Made by a program: the position numbers and the translations under genes | The notes under the pieces: model-generated | What the model saw: the letters and a program-made list of their open reading frames with translations, nothing else | What the model was told of the DNA's origin: nothing | Databases searched by the model: none | From: Kaftiobacterium sp035693805 | GTDB lineage: Bacteria; Sysuimicrobiota; Sysuimicrobiia; Sysuimicrobiales; Kaftiobacteriaceae | DNA length: 6,585 bases | Assembly: GCA_035693805.1 (NCBI GenBank) | Contig: DASSGA010000229.1 | Location: forward strand, 1-6,585 | Direction: 5' to 3' | In this document: positions 1 to 6,585 of the stretch, piece after piece | How the letters are laid out: every line of letters starts with the position of its first letter | Numbering within the stretch: position 1 is the stretch's first letter

Positions 1-720
1 TGGGGATCGCATCCCTACCATCATCTCGGGATGCCGGGCACCGTCGTCATCCCCGAGGAGATCTTCACCGGGTTCCTCCGGGCGATGATCGCCGGCTTCT
101 GGAACATGGGGTTCCGCAAGCAGATCCTGCTGAACGGCCACGGGCAGGAGTACGTCATCCCGACGGCCATCCACCAGTTCGGCAAGCGCTACCGGGTGCC
201 GTCGCTGATCGTGAACCTCAACTGGTACCACGCCGTCCAGGACTTCTTCAAGCTGAAGAAGGACGGCGGGCCCTATGAGACCCCGTTCATCCATGCCGAC
301 GAGGTCGAGACCTCGTGGTGCCTGGCCCTGTTCCCGGAGCTGATGAAGCAGGAGTGGGCCGTGGACAACAACCCCTTCGGCTTCCTGCCGGAGGGGCACG
401 TGGACAAGGCCGGCAACCTGCTGCGCCGGCCGATCAACTGGTACGGGCACATCGGCGCCGGGCCGATCGAGGTCAAGGCGTACATCGAGGGCGTGGTCGG
501 CAAGCCCTCGCTGGCCTCCGCGGAGAAGGCTTTGCCCGGGGTCGAGGCGCTGCTCGACTACATCGAGAAGCTGGTGAACGATATCATCAAGACCTTCCCG
601 CCGGGGAAGCTGCCGCCGGCCGAGTTGGTCACCGAGCGGGACGAGGAAGAGCTTGAGGCGGTGCTCAAGGGTCCCGCGCACGGGGGCAAGAGCATCTTCT
701 CCCTGGGGTGGCCGCCGTAG
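1..720 (+). CDS. iolN: Creatininase-family hydrolase, IolN-like (probable 3-dehydro-scyllo-inosose hydrolase), 5'-truncated
   Basis: The frame is open from the first base, so the gene starts left of the window; 239 residues remain (numbered here from base 1), and the ATG at 31 is internal because family sequence (WGSHPYHHLGMPGT) precedes it. Visible creatininase-fold marks are that segment at residues 1-14, matching the 'G-x-S-x-E-H-x-x-F-P-G-T' region of creatininases; the N-G-H-G loop at 45-48; and the H-A-x-E-x-E-T-S block at 98-105, part of the metal site. The N-terminal Glu/His/Asp metal ligands expected in the family lie in the missing part, perhaps 40-80 residues. IolN of Thermotoga hydrolyses the ring of a diketo-inositol to 5-keto-L-gluconate in the cytoplasm. 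The assignment rests on the sequence style plus the directly abutting iolO-like gene. Plain creatininase is unlikely, because the usual G-H-G-G-N loop reads G-H-G-Q-E. The protein ends in a charged, Pro-rich tail (about 195-239). An unrelated amidohydrolase activity within the creatininase fold remains possible. Confidence 0.75.
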   Translation, partial: WGSHPYHHLGMPGTVVIPEEIFTGFLRAMIAGFWNMGFRKQILLNGHGQEYVIPTAIHQFGKRYRVPSLIVNLNWYHAVQDFFKLKKDGGPYETPFIHADEVETSWCLALFPELMKQEWAVDNNPFGFLPEGHVDKAGNLLRRPINWYGHIGAGPIEVKAYIEGVVGKPSLASAEKALPGVEALLDYIEKLVNDIIKTFPPGKLPPAELVTERDEEELEAVLKGPAHGGKSIFSLGWPP

Positions 721-1554
721 ATGAAGCTCGCTCTCGTCATCTCCATCGACGAGACCTCCTTCGACGCCGTGGCGGTGCGCGGCTCGTGGGCCGATGGCGT
801 GCGCATGGCGGCAAATCTCGGCTACGAGGGGGTCGAGCTGGCGATCCGCGATCCCCGGACGGTCGATGCGCGGGCCATCGAGCGCACACTGCGAGATTCC
901 GGTCTTGTCACTCCGGCCATCGGCACGGGTCAAGCATTCCTCAAGGAGGGGTTGAGCCTTTCCGATCCCGACGAAGGCATCAGAGCGCGCGCCATCGAAC
1001 GAATGGAGACACACATCCACCTGGCGGCGCGGTTCGGGGCGGCGGTGATCATCGGGCTGCTGCGGGGCCGCATCAGCGGCAATCGCGCAGCCACGGCATC
1101 GCGGCTGGATGCATCGCTGCACACACTCCTGCCCGTCGCCGAACGAGAGAAGGTGTCGATCCTGTTCGAGCCCATCAACCGCTATGAAACCGATCTCCTG
1201 GCCCGGGTGGAGGACGTGCTGGCCGTGGTCGACCGGATGGGCTCCCCCGCCCTCGGGGTGCTCGCCGACACGTTTCACATGAACATCGAGGAGGCGTCCA
1301 TCGAGCAGGCGCTGCGCCTTGCAGGCCAGCGCCTGCGACTTGTCCACGCCGCCGACAGCAACCGGTGGGCCCCCGGGTGGGGGCATCTTGACTTTCCGTC
1401 CATCGTCCGCACGCTGCGCGAGATCGGGTACGGCGGGTTCCTTTCCGCGGAGATCCTGCCACAGCCCGATCCGCCCGCGGCGGCCCAGCAGACCATTGCG
1501 CACCTTCGTCCGCTCATCGGCACGGCAGCTCATCACAAGGGGGGATACGCGTGA
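721..1554 (+). CDS. iolO: 5-keto-L-gluconate epimerase (IolO-like), xylose-isomerase-type TIM barrel
   Basis: This 277-residue soluble enzyme is predicted to epimerise 5-keto-L-gluconate to D-tagaturonate, the step after IolN in the Thermotoga-type inositol route. The sequence strongly recalls Thermotoga maritima TM0416: it opens MKLALVIS, has IGTGQAF at 67-73, FEPINRYETD at 149-158, LADTFHMNIEE at 181-191 and HAADSNRWAPG at 209-219. In the AP-endonuclease-2 / xylose-isomerase-like fold the metal ligands would be E150, D183, H209 and E244, and all four are present. Length matches the family (about 270). The ATG directly follows the TAG of the hydrolase with zero spacing. A weak purine-rich stretch (GGGGTGG, 705-711) sits upstream, so translation is probably coupled. 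The C-terminus overlaps the next start by 4 bp. Codons around 880-1190 are somewhat less G/C-biased than in neighbouring genes. Alternative roles are another ketose/ketouronate 3-epimerase, or the 5-keto-L-gluconate step of L-glucose/L-gluconate breakdown as known in Paracoccus. Confidence 0.87.
   Translation: MKLALVISIDETSFDAVAVRGSWADGVRMAANLGYEGVELAIRDPRTVDARAIERTLRDSGLVTPAIGTGQAFLKEGLSLSDPDEGIRARAIERMETHIHLAARFGAAVIIGLLRGRISGNRAATASRLDASLHTLLPVAEREKVSILFEPINRYETDLLARVEDVLAVVDRMGSPALGVLADTFHMNIEEASIEQALRLAGQRLRLVHAADSNRWAPGWGHLDFPSIVRTLREIGYGGFLSAEILPQPDPPAAAQQTIAHLRPLIGTAAHHKGGYA
1537..1546 (+). promoter_or_regulatory. Shine-Dalgarno supporting the GTG start of the binding protein
   Basis: A purine run, AAGGGGGGAT, lies inside the end of the epimerase gene, about 6 bases before GTG at 1551. 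It is the strongest ribosome-binding-like site in this stretch. Together with the signal peptide that begins right at this codon, it fixes the non-ATG start and the GTGA overlap with the epimerase stop. Confidence 0.6.
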
Positions 1555-2570
1555 GGAAAGTGGTGCTGGTTGTCCTGGCGTTGATCGTGGCCTCGCTCGG
1601 CGTGGCCTCGGCGGCGCCCGGCGGGAAAGTGACGGTGCTGTGCAGCCCGAACCTGGCCTGGTGCGACGCGGTGAAGGCCGACTTCCCGAAGGCCACCGGG
1701 ATCGCATTCGAGTACATCCGGTTGAGCTCCGGGGAAGCGCTGGCCCGGCTGCGCGCCGAACGGCAGAACCCGTCGCTCGACGTCTGGTTCGGCGGTACCG
1801 GCGATCCACATATCGTGGCAAATGAAGAGGGGCTCACGGAGTTCGTCCGGCCGCGCGCCTGGAACGACCTCCGGCCCGAGTTCCGCGAGGCCGTCGCCGG
1901 CAAGTACATCCCGCTGTATGCCGGCATCCTCGGCTGGGCCATCAACGACCGGCTGCTCAAGGAGAAGAACCTGCCGGTTCCGACGTCCTGGAAGGACCTG
2001 GCGGACCCGCGCTACCGGGGTCTGATCGCGTACCCGAACCCGAGCACCTCGGGGACGGGTTACACGATGGTGGCCACGCTGGTGCAGCTGTTCGGTGAGC
2101 AGCAGGCGTTCGACCTGCTCAAGGCCATCCACAAGAACGTCGCCCAGTACACGCGCAGCGGGGCGGCGCCGGGAGAGCTCACCGGGCGCGGCGAGGTGGC
2201 GATCGGCATCACCTTCATCCACGATGCCGTGGACCAGGTGCTGAAGGGTTTCCCGATCTCCTACAACGCGCCCCGGGACGGGACGGGCTACGAGATCGGG
2301 GGTCTCAGCCTGGTAAAGGGCACCCTGAACCGCGCGAACGCCCTGGCGTTCATCGAGTGGGCGCTCACTCCTAATGCGCAGCGGATCGCGGCGGAGCAGG
2401 GGCAATCGTACCAGATCCCATCGAACTCGAAGACGCAGGTGCCGCGGGTGGCCCCACGGTTCGAGAGCTTCCGGGTCATCAAGTACGACTTCGTGAAGTA
2501 CGGCAGCGCGGCCGTGCGCGACGGGCTCGTCCGGAGGTGGACGAGGGAAGTGGAGACGCTGCCGAAATAG
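1551..2570 (+). CDS. Secreted ABC solute-binding protein, Fbp/Afu superfamily (non-iron type likely)
   Basis: This 339-residue protein should capture the substrate outside the inner membrane and hand it to the permease encoded next. Residues 1-21 form a signal peptide: R2-K3, a hydrophobic core, then A-S-A followed by A-P, with signal peptidase I cleavage likely after A21. No lipobox cysteine is present, so it is probably a free periplasmic protein. Family marks are the S-S-G-E-A-L-A-R-L block after the first strand, DVWFGGTGDPH at 77-87, a central 'P-x-S-W-K-D-L-x-D-P' stretch, and GTGYEIGG at 244-251. Iron-binding members (FbpA, FutA) carry a tyrosine pair in the C-terminal half; no adjacent Tyr-Tyr occurs here, so the customary label 'iron(III) transporter' is doubtful. 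GTGYEIG-type members include sugar-phosphate binders such as AfuA. C31 and C38 are the only two cysteines of the mature protein and could form a disulfide near the ligand cleft. The start is GTG, overlapping the iolO-like stop by 4 bp. The exact ligand cannot be read; operon context suggests a cyclitol, sugar acid or phosphorylated derivative. Confidence 0.88.
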   Translation: MRKVVLVVLALIVASLGVASAAPGGKVTVLCSPNLAWCDAVKADFPKATGIAFEYIRLSSGEALARLRAERQNPSLDVWFGGTGDPHIVANEEGLTEFVRPRAWNDLRPEFREAVAGKYIPLYAGILGWAINDRLLKEKNLPVPTSWKDLADPRYRGLIAYPNPSTSGTGYTMVATLVQLFGEQQAFDLLKAIHKNVAQYTRSGAAPGELTGRGEVAIGITFIHDAVDQVLKGFPISYNAPRDGTGYEIGGLSLVKGTLNRANALAFIEWALTPNAQRIAAEQGQSYQIPSNSKTQVPRVAPRFESFRVIKYDFVKYGSAAVRDGLVRRWTREVETLPK

Positions 2571-2580
2571 CGAGGTTCGC

Positions 2581-4802
2581 ATGGCACGGGTACTGACCGT
2601 TCCGGCAGGCCGGGTGCAGCCGAATCTCACGCTGCTCGGGTGGGGTGGGGTGACGTTTGTCGGTGCCCTGCTCCTGCCCTGGCACCGGCCGGGGCGGGAT
2701 CTGTTCACGTTCGTTGCGGAGGCGACGGGGCTGGCGCTGGCCCCGTCGTCTCCTGTGATCCTGGCGATCCTGATGCTCGCGGCGGCGGCCGCACTCACCG
2801 GGCTGTTGCCGCGACCCGAGGCAGTGCGGGGGCGCGCCGCAGTGTTCGCCGGTGCGGCCGGCGCGCTCCTCACGATCGGCTATACGGTGGCCGCCCGGCG
2901 CCCGTTCAGCGGGGCCGAGGTCGCGGCGGTTCTGGGTTTCCTCTCGGTGCTCGGGACAGGACTCGCCCTGACGGGCGTGCTGCGGGTGGACGCGTTCCTG
3001 GCCGGCAGCATCCTCTGGGTGACCGTCTTCGTCATGATCTTCATCCTGTATCCGCTGTGGGCGGTACTGCAGGCCGCGGTCGTGGTGAAGGGGCAGCTCA
3101 CCCTCGCCGTCGTGATCGACACGCTGACGTCCCCCGGGTTCCTGCTCGTCAACAACCCCGCCACGCCCCGGAACGAGACGGCCATGGCGGCGACCGTGGG
3201 CGGGATCGCCGCGATCTTCGTGGCCACGGTGGGTGCGGTGCGGCGCCGGCCTGTGCGCCGGATCGTGGGGTGGACGTTAGGTGCGGGGATCGGGGCGGGG
3301 CTCTTCGCCGCCCTGTACCTCGGCTACGGCGCGCTGCGGAACAGCGTACTGCTCGCGGTGATCGTGGGTGTGTGCGCCACAGGGCTCGGCTTCGTCTTCG
3401 CGCTGCTGGCCGAGCGCTCGCGCCTGCGCACGCGGCGCCTGCTCGGGCCGTTCTCCATCCTCCCCATCATCACGCCGCCGTTCGTGCTCGGCCTGGCGAT
3501 GATCTATCTCTTCGGCCGCCGGGGGTTCGTCACGCACGGGCTGCTCGGTCTGTCCACCAGCGTCTTCTTCGGACCGGTCGGCGTGGCGGTGGCCCAGATC
3601 TTGGCCTTCGCCCCGATCGCCTACCTCGTGCTCGAAGGCGTCGTGCAGGCGATGGACGCGGCGCTTGAGGAAGCCGCGGAGACGCTGGGGGCCTCGCGCT
3701 GGTACGTGTTGCGCACGGTCGTGTGGCCGCTCGCGCGACCGGGGATCGCGAACGCGTTCCTGCTCGTGGCCATCGAGAGCCTCGCCGACTTCGGGAACCC
3801 GATCATCCTCGGGGGCGGGAAGGGGTTCCTCGCAACCGAGGTCTTCTACGCGATTATCGGCCGCTTCAACCCGAATGAGGCCGCGGTGTACGGCGTGGTG
3901 CTGCTCGGCATGACGCTCAGCATCTTCCTCATCCAGCGCTACTGGCTGGGCCGCGCCTCGTACGTCACGGTCACCGGCAAGCCCTCGGGCGCCTCGCCCC
4001 GGCCGCTGCCGGCGGCGCTGGACCTCACGGCGACCGCGGTCTTCGTGCTCTGGGCTGTGCTCATCCTGGCGCTGTACGGTTCGGTGTTCGTGGGCAGCGT
4101 GACGAAGCTGTGGGGTTTCGACTACTCGTTCACGCTGAAGCACCTGCGCGATCTGTCCCCGCAGGGCTGGAACGTCTTCTGGACCACGACGAAGCTGTCG
4201 GCGTACGCGGCGATCCCCTCGACGCTGCTCGGGTTCCTCATCGGCTACCTGGTGACCCGGACCGAGTTCCCCGGGCGGACCGCCCTGGAGTTCAGCTCCA
4301 TGCTGTCATTCGCGGTGCCCGGCACGGTGATGGGCATCGGCTACATCCTGGCCTTCAACCAGGGCGCCCTGCTGCTCACCGGGACCTCGGTGATCATCAT
4401 CCTGGCCTTCGTCTTCCGGAACATGCCGGTCGGCATCCGCTCGGGTGTGGCCGCGATCCACCAGATCGATCGCTCCCTGGAGGAGGCGTCCACGATGCTC
4501 CGGGCCAACTCCGCGCTCACGCTGTGGCGTATCGTGATCCCGCTGGTCCGCTCGGCCCTGCTCTCGGGGCTGGTGTTCGCCTTCGTGCGCGCGATGACGG
4601 CGGTGAGCCAGGTGATCTTCCTCATCACGCCGCAGCACAACCTGGCCACGACGCAGATCCTCTCGTACATCGAGTATGGGTCGCAGGGCCGCGGCGCCGC
4701 GCTCGCCTCGCTGCTCACGGTCTTCATGGTCCTGGTCATCCTGGTACTGTACCTCGTCAATCGCCGCCTGGACATCGGAGCGGCGCGGGAGCTGGCGCAG
4801 AC

Positions 4803-4806
<4 letters not shown>
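2581..4806 (+). CDS. Fused two-domain ABC importer permease (Fbp/Afu type) with N-terminal membrane extension
   Basis: This 741-residue polytopic inner-membrane protein forms the transport channel. Two BPD_transp_1 units are fused in one chain, each with a coupling 'EAA' loop that docks on the ATPase: EEAAETLGASRWYVLR begins at 363, and EEASTMLRA begins at 634 within a Leu/Ile-Pro-Leu context. The second unit starts near residue 480. Before the canonical first helix (about 139-168, ending Y-P-L-W-A-V-L-Q) lie about 138 extra residues with four hydrophobic stretches (near 16-33, 58-76, 86-105, 112-132). A further hydrophobic pair (about 203-220 and 228-250, separated by a basic R-R-R-P-V-R-R turn) interrupts the first unit before the N-S-V-L-L helix. 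This makes it much longer than FbpB-type permeases (about 500-550), and also longer than AfuB-type (about 690). The ATG sits 10 bp after the binding-protein stop, with GAGG (2572-2575) at about 5-base spacing. It overlaps the ATPase start by 4 bp (ATGA). The substrate is not determinable from the permease. Confidence 0.92.
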
Positions 4807-5873
<1,067 letters not shown>

Positions 5874-5878
5874 GGGAG
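5874..5878 (+). promoter_or_regulatory. Shine-Dalgarno for the downstream aldolase-like gene
   Basis: GGGAG follows the ATPase stop immediately and ends 9 bases before ATG at 5888. The 14-bp junction has no room for a promoter or terminator, so this gene is read as part of the same transcript. Confidence 0.6.
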
Positions 5879-5887
5879 CGAGATCTG

Positions 5888-6585
5888 ATGAGTGACGCCT
5901 TCCGTCCGGAGGAGTTCTTCCCGCGCGATCTCTTCGAGCGCATCACGGACACGCGGGTCACGCGGCCCGAGGTCGTTATGGAGGAGGCGAAGGGCCGGAG
6001 GCGCCGCCCCCGGCTCACCCGGGACGGTCGCCTGACCATCCTGGCCGCGGACCATCCCGCGCGGATGGTCGTGGGGGTGGGGGATGATCCCGTGGCCATG
6101 GGCAGCCGCTGGAAGCTGCTCGCGCGCATCCTGCGCGTCATCACCGCTGAGGAGTTCGACGGGCTGATGACGACCCCGGACATCCTCGAGGAGCTGCTCA
6201 TCGTCAACCGCCTGGACAAAGAGCTGGGCGGGCCGGGGTTCCTGGACCACAAGGTCCTCATCGGATGCATGAACCGCGGGGGGCTCGCCGGCGCGGCGTT
6301 CGAGATGGACGACCGCATGACTGCGTTCACCCCCGAGCGAATCGGCTCGCTGCGGCTGGACGGGGCGAAGGTGATGTTCCGGCTCGAGCCGCGGGAGATG
6401 TCGTCATTGGACACGATGATGTACTGTGTGGACGCGATCAATGCCTGTCACGCACGAGGCCTCCCCGTATTCCTTGAAGCGCTCATGGTTGAACGCATCG
6501 ACGGAAAGTACAAGACACTAAAGAACGCCGAGGCGCTCATCAAGGTCGTGAGTGTCGCTTCAGGACTCGGGAGCGCCTCGGCGTT
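5888..6585 (+). CDS. Class-I-aldolase-like (beta/alpha)8 protein, Cgl0159-type, 3'-truncated
   Basis: The frame runs from ATG at 5888 to the window edge with no stop (232 complete codons plus two bases). The family is around 290-300 residues, so perhaps 60-70 are missing. The protein resembles the DhnA/LacD-like barrel annotated Cgl0159 in corynebacteria, whose gene lies in an inositol (iol) cluster. Supporting segments are LTILAADHPAR at 49-59 (strand 1 with D55-H56), a strand-turn LIGCMNRGGLAGA at 124-136, DGAKVMFRLEP at 158-168 with K161 as a candidate Schiff-base lysine by position, and GLPVFLEALMVERIDGKYK at 191-209 followed by a helix leading to VVSVASGLG at 220-228. The role is inferred: cleaving a phosphorylated keto-deoxy acid made late in inositol or hexuronate breakdown, in the cytoplasm. 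No biochemical reaction is established for the family as far as I know. It sits 14 bp after the ATPase gene in the same transcript. Codons after about 6430 are less G/C-biased, and the last 15 bases form one arm of an inverted repeat, so the final five residues should be trusted less. Confidence 0.75.
   Translation, partial: MSDAFRPEEFFPRDLFERITDTRVTRPEVVMEEAKGRRRRPRLTRDGRLTILAADHPARMVVGVGDDPVAMGSRWKLLARILRVITAEEFDGLMTTPDILEELLIVNRLDKELGGPGFLDHKVLIGCMNRGGLAGAAFEMDDRMTAFTPERIGSLRLDGAKVMFRLEPREMSSLDTMMYCVDAINACHARGLPVFLEALMVERIDGKYKTLKNAEALIKVVSVASGLGSASA
6524..6585. repeat. Perfect 15-bp inverted repeat ending at the window edge
   Basis: AACGCCGAGGCGCTC at 6524-6538 is the exact reverse complement of GAGCGCCTCGGCGTT at 6571-6585, with 32 bases between. 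Both arms lie inside the aldolase-like gene and the outer arm stops exactly at the last base. Pairing does not extend inward (6539 against 6570 mismatches); outward extension cannot be tested. A fold-back artefact at a contig end fits best, but a real hairpin or chance in GC-rich coding DNA is possible. Confidence 0.9.

Noticed and set aside
31..720. ATG at 31 as the true start of the hydrolase
   Set aside because: Conserved family sequence precedes it in frame from base 1 and no ribosome-binding site is seen, so the gene begins outside the window.
2638..2651. Three closely spaced G-tracts suggesting a G-quadruplex
   Set aside because: Only three tracts of three or more G are present without a nearby fourth, and the run encodes a Gly/Trp membrane segment in a GC-rich gene.
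1533..2873. Long antisense open frame (446 codons) opposite the binding-protein gene
   Set aside because: It mirrors a GC-rich coding region, its translation is low-complexity Arg/Pro/Ala/Gly-rich with no recognisable domain, and it overlaps a well-supported gene along its whole core.
3277..4143. Antisense 288-codon open frame opposite the permease
   Set aside because: Composition is Arg/Glu/His-rich typical of shadow frames in GC-rich genes, and the sense strand encodes a clear permease with an EAA loop.
4110..4802. In-frame upstream extension of the ATPase to a 587-residue protein
   Set aside because: The extra 231 residues lie wholly within the permease gene in another frame and read as Arg/Pro/His-rich nonsense; the ATPase family begins shortly before residue 14 of the 4803 start.

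Overview
The window is one uninterrupted, co-directional (+ strand) gene train from a GC-rich bacterium (roughly two thirds G+C, strong G/C bias at third codon positions). Six coding regions are packed with zero, overlapping or 10-14 bp junctions. No RNA genes, mobile elements, CRISPR arrays, terminators or gaps longer than 14 bp are seen. The first gene enters from the left edge and the last runs off the right edge, so both are partial. The taxon cannot be read from the sequence. The binding protein has a cleavable signal peptide with no lipobox cysteine, which suits a cell with a periplasm (diderm) and an uncultured soil or sediment lineage, but this is only a lean.

Layout: (1) 1-720, 3' part of a creatininase-fold hydrolase resembling IolN (3-dehydro-scyllo-inosose hydrolase); (2) 721-1554, a TIM-barrel sugar epimerase closely resembling the Thermotoga IolO / TM0416 type (5-keto-L-gluconate epimerase); (3) 1551-2570, a secreted solute-binding protein of the Fbp/Afu superfamily; (4) 2581-4806, a large fused two-domain ABC permease; (5) 4803-5873, its ABC ATPase with a TOBE-type tail; (6) 5888 to the right edge, a class-I-aldolase-like (beta/alpha)8 protein of the type found in the Corynebacterium inositol cluster (Cgl0159-like). 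Gene 6 has no stop codon inside the window.

How they may work together: IolN and IolO are consecutive steps of the Thermotoga-type inositol route (myo-inositol -> inosose -> diketo-inositol -> 5-keto-L-gluconate -> D-tagaturonate). The upstream dehydrogenases (IolG, IolM) would be expected just left of the window. The operon also carries a complete importer. Importers of this superfamily are routinely labelled 'iron(III)', but members such as AfuABC carry sugar phosphates and this binding protein shows no paired iron-binding tyrosines. The most interesting reading is a cyclitol or cyclitol-phosphate (or related sugar acid) uptake and breakdown operon that uses an Afu-type importer instead of the usual sugar ABC system, with an aldolase-like protein acting downstream. 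The substrate is inference, not shown by the sequence.

The right edge carries a perfect 15-bp inverted repeat whose outer arm ends exactly at the last base. This raises the possibility of an assembly artefact in the final ~15 bases.
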